Below, one piece after another: positions 10,150 to 19,932 of a stretch of 64,000 bases of DNA. A program made the translations under genes and the position numbers. Source of the stretch: Metallyticus violacea (Eukaryota; Arthropoda; Insecta; Mantodea; Metallyticidae); NCBI GenBank assembly GCA_030762175.1, contig CM060833.1, positions 169,708,501 through 169,772,500 of the forward strand, read 5' to 3'. The first letter of the stretch is position 1, and every line of letters begins with the position of its first letter. The notes beneath the pieces are model-generated. The model did no database searches. It saw only the letters and a list, made by a program, of their open reading frames with translations, and was not told the DNA's origin.

Positions 10150-10640
10150 ATAATTCAATATAATCCTTCTGCAATTCAATGGATTTACACTAGAGGGAAA
10201 CCAACCATTGGTGGCAGAAGAAAACTGGGCTTTTTGAGGCATTGTAGACTGGTTATTGGCATCGCATTTCATTGACTCAAAAAGATGCAAATCAGATAGT
10301 GCCTGATCTGAGGAATAAGAAGGGTGTAGCGAGACCTGTGCATTTGTCATAAGAGACTTGGTACTGTCTTGCTAAAACAGATATCTTGGCACAGGAGTCT
10401 CAGACATTACTGTTATATATGATGTTTTGTAATAGGTCACAGTAGCCTGTGCTATTCACAGTTTCACCCTTGGAATAACATTCATTAGTCAATCCCTTTT
10501 TGTCCCAGAAGACTGTCAGCATCACCTTTCCAATAGGTAGCTGCATATCTTCAAGGCATCATTTTTTGTAATTTTCCTATCCACTTCTGATTTGGCTTCA
10601 TGATACATATAGTTCTCACCATTACTAACATCAATTGATG
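10150..10640 (-). mobile_element. Mariner-like transposase relic
   Basis: Minus-strand blocks in changing frames: 'YMYHEAKS' (about 10590-10610), a 'FWDKKGLTNE' then 'GETVNSTGYCDLLQN' segment (about 10400-10510), and 'LHPSYSSDQALSDLHLFESMK' (about 10265-10330), the degenerate third-Asp region of a mariner DD34D transposase ('HPPYSPDLAPSDFHLF' in live copies). Many stops; no terminal repeats recognised. Confidence 0.7.
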
Positions 10641-10689
10641 AATTTAATGAGTTTTAAGCCTTCTACATCAAAATTATCAATACTCCATG

Positions 10690-11107
10690 CAATTCAACTT
10701 TACTGCTATACTCAGCCATGTGTATGTTTCACAAATAGTAATATACAACGATTTTACTCCAATAAATCAATCCATAAGCACAATACTAGAACCAGCAACA
10801 AAATCCATCCACAAACTGCCAGAAAAACAAAAAAGATCAATTCAATCCTGCATAGTGGCATCCAAATATATAACTTAATAACCAATGAAATCACAGATAA
10901 ACACCCAATTAGGTTTAGGATGAAAATTAAGAAGTTTTTGATTAATCGGTGTTTTTATAGTATACAAGAATTCAATGCATACTTTAATAAAACTACCTAT
11001 ACAGATAAATTATAAGTATTAATAGTTTGAAATAATTATATTTTGTAATTGACGAAGCCATGAAATTATAACAAATTTCCAAAGGTGAATAAAGTATATG
11101 ATATGAT
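10690..11107 (+). mobile_element. LINE 3' fragment with short AT-rich tail repeat
   Basis: Plus-strand frame 10635-11015 contains 'HNTRTSNKIHPQTARK', 'SILHSGIQIYNL', 'RFRMKIKKFLINRCFYSIQEF'. This is the last part of a LINE reverse transcriptase, related to the fragment at 5490-6475 ('NTRQNSNLYIF', 'SGIKIYNNL'). It ends with AATAAA near 11090 and a small GATAT repeat tail (about 11097-11107), as LINE 3' ends do. Confidence 0.7.
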
Positions 11108-11646
11108 ACTCTACTCATAATGGTCTTTGGTGGATGCCAAAGAACCCACTAGATGCCCTGTATACTGTGCATGCCAATTGTATCATAAAAGTAGACTTAT
11201 AACACTTTTCAAGTTATTTTTTGTTTGATATGTGAATAAAAGCTTTAACTAAATCACTTAACATGATCTCTTCAAAATGGAAATGTGCACTTAAGATTTT
11301 GAGAGATACATTTTCCAAGTTACTTTTAGAAGTCTTGCTGATGATCTCTGTGTACATCTCTGTACTTCTTTTTCTAGATGCTAAAAGAACAAAGAATGGG
11401 TATAGATTATCTAAGAGGATAAATACAAATAAGAAAATTTATTCCAATTTTTTTTAAATCATTTATACATTTTTCTGCAGGCACAAATAGGAGCACCTCA
11501 AAAGCGAATGTATAAATATATCTAAAGGAAAAACAAAAGGATCAATAACTTGATACAAAAGAAAAATCTTTGACTATTTTATTTTTAAAATTATAACTTT
11601 GCAGCAAATATTATGGCATTAAAGAACTTTTTGTTTTTCTTTCCAG

Positions 11647-12177
11647 AATCAGATGTCATTGGATGCTTATTTTAAAGTTGTACCAAAAATACGCACTGCT
11701 GAAACAAAACTCAGCAAACGTATACAGAAGGCTGTCCAGCAAATTGGAGGAAAGGCTGGCTCTCAAGAAGGTGAAGTAGAGCATCTTTCAAAGAAAAGAA
11801 AACAGAAGCATGCTTCAGCTTCAGAAGAACACAAAGCAGAACACAGTGGGTTAGGACCAAATTCCAAAAAGGCAAGACAGAAGCAACCAAAGAAAAATGA
11901 TTGTCAAGAAACAGGACAGAACACGCATGCCTCAACATCAATGGAGAAGCCAGTAGCTGAAGAAAATGTAAAAGCTAAAAGGTCAAAGAGTGCATATAAT
12001 TCTAAGGGTGAATGCATACCTCAAAGAGAACAAGATAGGCTTAATGCTCTAAAAAATAAACTGAAAGCAATTGAGGTGTTTAGGACAAAGCACTTGGATC
12101 ATAAAACCAGAAACAGAAAGAAAAAACCAATAATAATGGAAGATGCTAATCTTTCTGAAAGTAGCAGTGATGATTAG
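11647..12177 (+). CDS. ERCC5: ERCC5/XPG endonuclease, terminal exon with PCNA-binding box and basic tail
   Basis: Encodes 176 residues and the stop TAG (12175-12177). It starts N-QMSLDAYFKV: Q at residue 2, L at 5, Y and F at 8 and 9 make a canonical PIP box, at the same place as 'QTQLRIDSFF' in vertebrate XPG. That box recruits PCNA during gap filling after excision. The rest is low-complexity and basic: KKRKQK near residue 57, SKKARQKQPKK near 82, and RNRKKKP near 158 are candidate nuclear-localisation signals, and the end is acidic-serine (SESSSDD). The tail is shorter than in vertebrates and diverges beyond the PIP box, as expected for this protein. Acceptor TTTCTTTCCAG at 11636-11646. 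No frame damage, so the gene looks functional at this end. Confidence 0.9.
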   Translation, partial: NQMSLDAYFKVVPKIRTAETKLSKRIQKAVQQIGGKAGSQEGEVEHLSKKRKQKHASASEEHKAEHSGLGPNSKKARQKQPKKNDCQETGQNTHASTSMEKPVAEENVKAKRSKSAYNSKGECIPQREQDRLNALKNKLKAIEVFRTKHLDHKTRNRKKKPIIMEDANLSESSSDD

Positions 12178-12270
12178 AGGAATGTGAAGAATATTGTAGT
12201 GCAAAAAAAAAATGTGAATTTTTCTTTTATTACAAGAAATGAAGGGTTTTGGTTAAAAGGCATACTTTGT

Positions 12271-12300
12271 AAAAAAAAAAAAAAAAAATAATAATAATAA
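12271..12300. repeat. Poly(A) followed by (AAT)n
   Basis: An 18-base A-run grading into four to five AAT units, in the ERCC5 3' UTR region. It could be the old tail of a retroposed sequence. Confidence 0.85.
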
Positions 12301-12397
12301 TTTATTTAAGTGCATCTAGCTTCTGCTTTTAATAATGCAAAATATTTATCAATAAGTTCAACAGAATTTTTAAATATGAAAAATATCTTAAATATTT

Positions 12398-12415
12398 TCT
12401 TTCTTTCTTTCTTTT

Positions 12416-12447
<32 letters not shown>
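12398..12447. repeat. (TTTC)n and (CT)n microsatellite
   Basis: TTTC units followed by about 13 CT units. Confidence 0.9.
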
Positions 12448-12450
<3 letters not shown>

Positions 12451-12970
12451 GTAAAGCACTTGATTTTTGCATAAGTTCAAGGATCACTCAAAGGGTTTAG
12501 ACCCTCAAAAACTATAAATGTCTCAGCAGAAACAAATATGTCAATGTGTAGTAAGAACAAAAATGAGTTTAAACCCTGAGTCTGAGCTTTGCCAACAAGC
12601 CAGGAAAGGAATCGAGTTTTGAAAGTAAAAAGTGGGTTCATCAATTTCACAAGTTTGTTGCCAGATATCAGCTAACTGAGATGAGTTTAATGTTGATGAG
12701 ATAGAAAGCAGAGCAATTTACATCTTGTGTTAATAACAGTTCATGAATATGGTGTATTGCTGTGTACTACAATGTACAATAGACACTGCAAAGAAAGTAG
12801 AAGGTATTACTTTTTATATTTTTCTGTAAAACTAGTTCTGAGAGAAAAATGGAGGATTTCCATTTCAAGACAGGATGAGAAGCTGGAATTGATTACTCTA
12901 GTCCCCAAGTGTGTAGCTACTCTAAGGTCTGTAGTTTATATTTTCAATAAAGTAATTTCAGTATAAGCAC

Positions 12971-13334
12971 AAAAATAAAATGGCTGTTACCAAATAAAGT
13001 GCTTTCAGTATTCATTGACTATCCAAGTCATAAACAGAAAGGCAGAAGTTGTAGATATCTAATACATCATAGCCTAAAATGCAGAGAGCAAAACAAATAA
13101 TAGCCAATAATGGTACAGAAAATGTAATACTGGAATCAATTAAATATAGGAATACAAGTAGATTTGCCAACTAGTGTTCAGAAATCCAGCAGTATAAAAT
13201 TTATTAGGAAACTGAATTGCTGACTGAGATACATTGTGCATAAATTAAGAAGCAAAATAAAAGCTTTGAAGAAATCTAAGAAAAAATATGGGTATTGTAC
13301 TTATGAAGCTGTTGACAATGGAGGGATAATATAT
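12971..13334. other. Intergenic, nothing recognised
   Basis: AT-rich. A segment near 13282-13298 (AAAAAATATGGGTATT) recurs just right of the inverted repeat at about 14135-14150, with 37 bp of other sequence before the left arm. It may be a distant target-site copy or chance. Confidence 0.4.
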
Positions 13335-13391
13335 CCTAAACTTAGGTGTTCATTTTTTTACACTAAATTTCACTTACTTACATAAAAGTAA

Positions 13392-13421
13392 GACACGTTT
13401 CGGGAGAACCTCTCCCATCAG
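13392..13421 (-). ncRNA. Hammerhead-like motif (copy F, left arm; core damaged)
   Basis: Minus strand: CTGATG running into GGGAGA / GGT / TCTCCC, then GAAAC, GT, GTC. Helix II is a perfect 6 bp, and GAAAC-GT-GTC is the best 3' half in the window. The 5' box has lost A9 relative to the right arm because the segment AGA is replaced by a duplication of AGCAACTGA. Confidence 0.45.
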
Positions 13422-14044
13422 TTGCTTCAGTTGCTCACCGAACTGCTGTTACTCGAAATGATGGCTGGACACCCAGATGTTTCTGTGGTGGCCTCTCTTG
13501 TTTGAAGTATGAAATTGCTGAGTTCATCCATAGGAGGAAACTCGAAATTCATTGTTTTTTCTATTTTTTAAAATAAAACTTTTTTCCGAAGTGGATAACT
13601 CCAATGGGTTGTGAAGATGTTTCAGCAGTTTAATTTCCAGTTTTATTGCATGGTTTTTGGTCCAAAAGTGAGCTGCTACTGCCGATTTATCCACCTACTT
13701 AAACTAAATATTCCTAAAATGTTCTTTCCTCCGAATTTCCAAACTTCTCTCTTTTTTGCCTATGTAGCTCTCTCACAATCTGCGGCAGTAGCAGTAGCAG
13801 CTCACTTTTGTACCAAAAACCATGCAATAAAACCGGAAATTAAACTGCTGAAACATCTTCACAACCCATTGGAGTTATCCACTTGGGAAAAATTTTTTAT
13901 ACTAAAAAATAGAAAAAACCTAATGAATTTCAAGTTTCCTCCTAAGGATGAACTCAGCAATTTCCTACTTCAACCAACAGAGGCCACCACAGAAACATCC
14001 GGGTGTCCAGCCATCATTTCCAGTAATGGTGGTTCGGTGAGCAA

Positions 14045-14077
14045 CTGAAGATGGGAGAGATTCTCCAGAAATGCGTC
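14045..14077 (+). ncRNA. Hammerhead-like motif (copy F, right arm) overlapping a PLE-like stop codon
   Basis: Plus strand: CTGAAGA (14045-14051), T, GGGAGA / GAT / TCTCCA (five pairs), GAAAT (14068-14072), loop GC, GTC (14075-14077). Helix I can form two pairs, a mismatch, then three pairs with the sequence ending GAGCAA before the core. The TGA inside the CTGAAGA box is also the stop codon of the PLE-like reading frame. Position 15.2 is T, giving a wobble with 16.2. Confidence 0.45.
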
Positions 14078-14134
14078 TTACTTTTATGTAAGTAAATGGA
14101 ATTTAGTATAAAAAAATGAATACCTAAGTTTAGG

Positions 14135-15639
14135 AAAAAATATGGGTGTTTTCACTTGAAAATAACTTTAATAAAATTAAAGAAGATAGAGAAAATGGTA
14201 AAACAAAGGCTGTATTCCTTAAATATATACAATTAACTAATTTTTATCAATTAATTCTAATTAATATTTTTTTCAAAATAATCAGTAATCATGGATGGTG
14301 GCTGTTTAGTGATAGTAGCTGAGGAGAACACAGATTGTTTGTCTTGTATGAAACAACTGTCAAGAACTACTGACAGCCATTTGATATTATGTCTTATTAA
14401 TCTGCAAGACCAAGGAGCACTCTGCTATCTCCATCGAGACAATTTGTGTTCTTTGTGAAAAACATTTTAAAATTCACTTGTCACGCTTTAAAATATGTGC
14501 CCAGAAAAAACATTAGCCTTCATTGTTCCCAAATTTATAGAGATGTTAAATGCAGGGATTATGATAAAAAAAGGAATTAGATTACATTCCTGTGACAGAA
14601 TTTTTAAACCCCATTCTTGATAATCAAGCACAAAAATTACAGACATAAATGACATAAAGGGGAAAATTCAGAACAAAAGCTTTAAATCAAAAAGTTTTCA
14701 AATCATAAAGAAGGTATCATGATAGAAATGTCATTGAGAAATCAAGTAGCATTAATAATAATATATTGATAACATTTTCCCAAGGAAACCTGTAACTTCG
14801 TTAACTTTTTTTTGTCATATAATTAAAATTGAACTAAATAATTGCCTCATCAGTATTGATATCATATAAATTGTAAATATTTTAAAATAAGGCTTATATG
14901 TAAGAATACAATTGCATACCAGTTTATCTCTTGTATGTTTCTGATTTAAACTAAGTGGAAGCACATCTTAGTTAAGAGAACTCTGGCAAATTTGGGAAGC
15001 ATTACAAGGTCACCTGTTAGAGTGGCTGTTTTCCTGGCCATGTAATTTTGTAGGCAAAGGTCTCAGCCAGAGGCATAAATGATGGGCCCACAGGATGTGA
15101 AGTGGGGGAGGCTTCCTGATTTTGGGGACCCCATCTTTTCATGGGGCACAAGAAATATAATTTTATTCCTCTACAATCTAATACAAGGCTTTCAAGTATA
15201 CTGTTTTATAATTTAAATTAAAGTTTTTTATGATTAAAAGATATTAACAATGATACTGTTGCTGAATTGAAAGCAGAACTTTAAAATTGTATGAGGAAAA
15301 TATACTTTCATTGTCAAAATATCATTCTTTATCTGTCTGATAATGGGTGATTTTTCCTTCCATGGGACCGCTCCATGCCTAAAGGTCGGTCGGTGGGTCA
15401 TCAGTCGGTAATGATGAATGGGAGTCAGAAAGTCTGTATTTATGATTACCATGTACTAACACTTAAACCATACATTTACTCACTATTATCAACCAAGAGG
15501 ATGCTGGAACTGTGTCCCTTCATTTTCTATACATTTCTGGTATTGACATATAAAATTATGCAGTTATGAAATTTCTTCATGGATGTTATTTTTCAGTCTA
15601 ATGTGTATGTAATTGTCTTATACATTTTGTCTTTTAACG
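14135..15639. other. Intergenic, nothing recognised
   Basis: AT-rich sequence without coding signal or clear repeat boundaries on either strand. Confidence 0.5.
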
Positions 15640-16190
15640 TCCCCCAGAACTAAACATCGTAGGGCATTAAATATGAGGACCTAGGAGGCCGCATGCTGTT
15701 ATTGATTACTTCATCTCTTTTAAGAATTGCATGCAAGGAGACATGGACTGTATGTGCCATTTCAGTCCTGTTGTAAAGTCCTTCATAGTAAATTCATGGA
15801 AAATATGTTGCACATACCTATCACTATTATTTTTTTCTTCAAAACAAAATAGGGCATATTGTCCTCTTGCTGCTAATGATGCATCACACATCTTTTGATC
15901 ATGCAGGGATTCCCAGTGAAGCAGGTTAGGTTTTTCTGAACTCTAATATCGGTTGTTTTGTGGAACCAAGATTTGTCTGTAAAGAAAATTAGTTTATAGC
16001 CAATTTCTCCCATCATGCACACTATTCAAAACCCATTCACAAAATCTACTCCTAAACTCAGGGTTATCTGGTTTAAGTTCTTGCACTACATACTTTTATA
16101 GTTTTAACTTCAATTGTTTTATAGTCATTCGAACAAAGGAATAGGGAATTCCCATTTTCTGTAGAACATTCCAGAGCATGTTCAGTGTTA
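15640..16190 (-). mobile_element. Tc1/mariner-superfamily transposase relic
   Basis: Minus-strand translation of about 16000-16085 gives 'VQELKPDNPEFRSRFCEWVLN', a hallmark block just before the first catalytic Asp of IS630/Tc1/mariner transposases. A degraded 'LIFFTDKSWFH' block follows (about 15960-15995), then an open part at 15706-15891. Frameshifts interrupt it and no termini are visible. It is related in type to the element at 54248-55693. Confidence 0.65.
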
Positions 16191-16386
16191 TCTAACGTTT
16201 ATTCTGTGAGTACTGTACATGGCTGTGTATTTTGTTTTAATCAAGAATACTTTCCGTTTCACGAAATTTATTTACCAATCTGTTGGAATTTCGACTTGGA
16301 AGTAGAATCTCTCCTGAAACAATTTACGTTCGTCAAGAACCGATTCTGTACGCACATACGAAGCGCAAGTAAGTACTCTTTGCAGA

Positions 16387-16664
16387 TTTTTTTAATGGTG
16401 TTTAACGCCCGTTTTTTACTAATGACGTACCACAGGCGGTGAAACTGATAATACATGAGATGAAATGACAAATTGGGAAAGATTTTCTAAGGTAGGAAAT
16501 GTTCCAGATCTAAGTTTAGGTTACCTCCCGGCATTTGCCAGTTATGAGGAATGAGAAAAACCTGGAAAAAACCTAAGTCAGGGAGGACGGTCCCGGCGGG
16601 ATTCGAACCCTAGACCTTCCGCTCACGAGTCCGTGCCTTAACGACCTTAGCCACCCGTGGGGGT
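16387..16664 (-). mobile_element. SINE1, tRNA-derived, near full length
   Basis: Minus strand: tRNA-like head with A box (GGTGGCTAAGG type) and B box GGTTCGAATCCC, a body with GGCAAATGCCGGGAGG, and the tail ACGGGCGTTAAACACC. Short imperfect flanking repeats TCTTTGCAG (16376-16384) and TCTTTGCGG (16667-16675) look like target duplications. SINE1 heads resemble class II (Ser/Leu-type) tRNAs; transcription by RNA polymerase III is inferred from the boxes. Confidence 0.85.
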
Positions 16665-17704
16665 CTTCTTTGCGGAATGGAATGCCTGAATTGAACCAGT
16701 TAAACGAAGTTGTACTGTATTATGCCGTCTTATTAAACACATCCATGCGTTCCTAGAGTTAAACTCGCACTAACCTTTCCTCCGGCTCCCCGGCCTCTTT
16801 CAAGGGAGATTATACCCGCACATCTCGGTCAACTGCGATGGATAAACCAAGCAGTATTTTACAGTCATAACGCTCGTCTGTTATATGCTATATTGTCAAA
16901 ATAAAGACTGCATTAAAGCGCTTTAAGTTATAAAATTGCATTTCTTCAGTTGTATTACATATGGCTACAACTTCCTCCTTTCGGAGTTCTAAATGGTATT
17001 GAGTGCTTTGCTACATTTATTGCATAGAATTTGCTTTTACGGTATGTTTTCTTCTATTGTGTGTAGTAACGATGCTCACTACTATCTTGGTACACAGCAT
17101 CAAAGAGAGCGGTCCGCTAATGATTTAACAATATAACAGCTCATTGTGTAATGAACTGTTTGTAATGCTTAGGTTTTTTTATTGTTTTTTGTTTTCTCTA
17201 TATCTACTATTGATTGCTGCGGATTCTTATATTAGGCATAAAGATTTGGAAAATCACAAAGTATTCAGTATCCCACTATCTTGCAGTAATTGTATATATA
17301 GGGATGCTGTAATGTAAGTAGTTACAGATTATTATTTGCAGCCTAGTACCAGTGGATTGGCAGATGTTTGTAAGAGAATCTTGAATAAGTGAAGTGATGA
17401 AGCACTTGCGAGCATGATGTATGATATGTTTAGAGCATGTATATAGAGAATACTTCCAAAATCCTAAACATGTGCAATATAACTGCGTAAAAGCGTTCTA
17501 AGCATTAAAAAATAAATAAAACGAAAAATAGATCACAGGTCACAAGGTGATGGATTTTGAAGCGGTTGGGTAGATTGATTAATGATCACTTTTGTGTTGT
17601 TGCCCACATTTCATGACAACAATATCTCAGGGATTTGTATGGGTGTTTTATGGCTCGTACTTAACAGGACTGGGAGAGAATAACGTGTAAATGATCACGC
17701 TAAG
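16665..17704. other. Intergenic; GC rises near 16680-16900, no gene recognised
   Basis: 16680-16900 is less AT-rich than its surroundings, with several CpG. No exon, promoter element or repeat can be named. Confidence 0.4.
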
Positions 17705-18059
17705 CAACAGGGTAGGTCCATATGTTTCGGGCCTAACCATTTCCTTGGTATGATAAAGACAAAAAAAATATATTTCACTTTTCGGTATAGTTATCCTTTA
17801 TTGCAATACCTTCTCACATCTTTAAATTAACATTTAAACCCTCCCGCCCCAAATAGGACGTCTTGTCTCCAAAATGGGCATAAACAGCATATATTATTTC
17901 TTCGTCACACTTAAATTTCCCTCCTCCTCGAAGGTTCTTCTTGAGTTCTGAGAAGAGAAAATGGTCACTGGGAGCTAGATCTGAGCTGTAGGGTGGATGG
18001 TCCATCTCCTTGAAGCCACGTTTCTTCACTGCTTCCTTTGCAACAAGAGCTGTGTGCGC
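17705..18059 (-). mobile_element. Mariner fragment (3' terminus), same family as 57861-59423
   Basis: The left end TAGGTCCATATGTTTCGGGC matches, with a few changes, the terminal repeat of the full element at 57861. The minus strand 17814-18029 codes 'KKRGFKEMDHPPYSSDLAPSDHFLFSELKK', the DD34D third-Asp region of mariner. The match stops near 18059 inside the position equivalent to 58200, so only the 3' third of the element is present. Two small changes disrupt the C-terminus. Confidence 0.8.
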
Positions 18060-19658
18060 CTTACTTTAAAAATTCAAAATATTGATCTACTATTGGCTGG
18101 TTCAAATTCACCTGCCAACGCAAGCCACTCACTACTATTGGAAAGTTTAAAACAAGCATTTACATTGGTTGTTTTAAACTTAACATACAAACGGCTTGCA
18201 GGATTGTCCTAACATATTTAAAAGGCTTTGGCTCTATTAAACCCTCGCCGACGGAAGGTCTTTTAAAAAATGGCCTACACATGTCCCTTTTGTATAGCGG
18301 GTTTTATTGCCTCTTTGGCGTGTCCGGGCTACCGTAATCAGTTCCACCAGAAAACTTTCTCTTTTGTCGACATACAATCTACAAACTGAAGTTAAACCTT
18401 ATGATACATAACATTTATATTACTAATTACAATGGACAATGTGATACTTAGGTTTGCCACATACATATTATTTTATTATATTTTAGTGGGGTGGGCGGTA
18501 AGGACCGTTTCAATTTCTATATGGTATAAATTAGGAGGTTTACCTTTGCTATAAGCGAGGGATAGTTGAAGCAGCAGTCCAAGATTAAAACATGAGATAT
18601 ATGCAACTGCGTATTGATATCATCATCTGGAGGTAAGCCGATCATGGAATATGCTGGTGATAAAGACGGTTTAGGTTCCATCAATAAAACAAATTTAATT
18701 AATAATATCCATCTTTGGTTAAATGATACTCAGTACTTTTTGAACAGAAATTAAATATGTTTGTTACCGTTGCAGATTGCAAAGCCGACAGCAACAACGG
18801 AAATAACGACGAATGTGTTTGGAAAGTGGTTTGAAAATCGTGTAATTAAAAATCTATCATATGAAAGAAAATGTATGATAGTAATGGTAACGCAAATACT
18901 ATCATTCTGCTTTGTGAGCCTCTACATGAACAATTAAGAGATGAACATTCAACCTCGTGTGGACTTCTTGTACCTAACCACTGCATATTGAATCCTAGAG
19001 AACTGACCCGGGCCCGGGTAAAGTCTCACGTGAAAAGAAAACGTCACACGAACTGGGAAGGTTAGCGTGTGCCAACGTTACGAGATGCAGTTAAAACTAT
19101 TGATTCCTAGACCGTGTGTCCAACACACCAAGTTTGAGAACAGATAGGAACCAGCTAGGTTTGTGATCCATGAGGGAAACACTGAACACCAAGATGGAAA
19201 ATTGTGAGTATACCGTGATGTGGATTGTTGAGATTAAAAAGAATAAGCGCATCGTTTAGATATGTAGGATAAAAGTAGAAATAATTAGTACTGATGTTTT
19301 AATTTATTTCTAAATAGACTTACTAGTGCATTGCTAAATATGACAGTGCCTCAAGCATTTATTCTGAGCATTTCTAAAATTAAGGAACCTAATCTCAGGT
19401 GTGATTCAATTCATTTTAGCATACATTTTGAAATAGTCGTGAAGCCGTCATTTAAAAGTGGTTTTAGAGAAAATTATTTAGTTGACTTTAACAATCATTT
19501 GTATTCAACCTTGTCACATGTAAAGGGCTTTACTAGTTTCTCTGTAGCTTCTCTTTCATCTAAAAGTCGATTGCGTTTCAGGTAGCAACAATCCAAGCTT
19601 GATTTACAGGCACAGGAATAAAATTATATACTGATTGTTAAACTTTATTAAATTTTGA
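18060..19658. other. Intergenic, nothing recognised
   Basis: Several short open frames (for example 18871-19065) have no recognisable product. A 14-bp perfect palindrome ACCCGGGCCCGGGT lies at 19006-19019. Confidence 0.4.
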
Positions 19659-19932
19659 CCCCCACGAGTGGCCGAGATTGTTAAGGCGCGGACTCGTGAG
19701 CGGGAAATCAGGGGTTCGAATCCCGCCAGGATCGTCCTCCTTGACCGAGGATTTTTTCGACATTTTTCTCAGTTCTCGTAAAAGGCAAATGCCGGGGAGG
19801 TAAATCTAATCGTGGAACGTTTCCTTTAAAAAAAAAAAAAAAATTCCAATGTGTCATTTATCTCATGTATCATCAGTGTCCACCGCCTGTGGTGCCTCTG
19901 CAGTATAAACGGGCGTTAAAACTATTTAAAAA
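19659..19932 (+). mobile_element. SINE1, near full length
   Basis: Head with GAGTGGCCGAG (A box) and GGTTCGAATCCC (B box), then CAAATGCCGGGGAGG, an internal A-run (19828-19843), CCGCCTGTGGTGCC and ACGGGCGTTAAA. No clear target duplication. Confidence 0.85.

Larger units (their letters stand above)
10054..11646 (+). other. ERCC5 intron (1,593 bp)
   Basis: Donor GTAAATAA at 10054; acceptor TTTCTTTCCAG ending at 11646 with a good pyrimidine tract; phase 0. It holds a mariner relic (10150-10640) and a LINE relic (10690-11107). The rest (11108-11646) is AT-rich without recognisable content. Confidence 0.85.
12178..12970 (+). promoter_or_regulatory. ERCC5: Probable ERCC5 3' untranslated region; poly(A) signal AATAAA at 12946-12951
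   Basis: The first AATAAA after the stop codon is at 12946-12951, so a 3' UTR of about 790 nt is plausible. It includes A-runs and (AAT)n (12271-12300) and a pyrimidine repeat (12398-12447). The cleavage site is inferred, not seen; another AAAATAAAA follows near 12972. Confidence 0.45.
13335..14134. mobile_element. Head-to-head inverted pair of Penelope-like element (PLE) 3' ends, 350-bp arms
   Basis: Left arm 13335-13684 and right arm 13784-14134 are imperfect inverse copies around a spacer of about 100 bp. The right arm read on the plus strand codes 'NHAIKPEIKLLKHL', 'NPLELSTWEKFFILKNRKN', 'LMNFKFPPKDELSNFL' and stops at 14046-14048. This resembles the C-terminal end of the GIY-YIG endonuclease region of PLE proteins ('HSI...IKLL', 'L..LEKFFI.KN', 'NF.FPP'). 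Directly after the ORF end comes a hammerhead-like motif, which is where PLE pseudo-LTRs carry hammerheads. The left arm holds the same arrangement on the minus strand. The open frame 13611-14048 that crosses the spacer is not a separate gene. The PLE assignment is by recollected motif similarity only. Confidence 0.6.

Noticed and set aside
13611..14048. 145-codon open frame as a host gene
   Set aside because: It runs from one arm through the spacer into the other arm of an inverted repeat; only its right-arm part looks like protein, and that part is PLE-like.
13282..14150. AAAAAATATGGGT(A/G)TT on both sides of the 800-bp inverted repeat as a target-site duplication
   Set aside because: The left copy is 37 bp away from the arm start, so it does not abut the element; recorded only as a possible coincidence.
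18871..19065. 64-codon frame near a CCCGGGCCCGGG palindrome
   Set aside because: Short, unrecognised, and the palindrome is only 14 bp; not enough for a gene or a regulatory claim.
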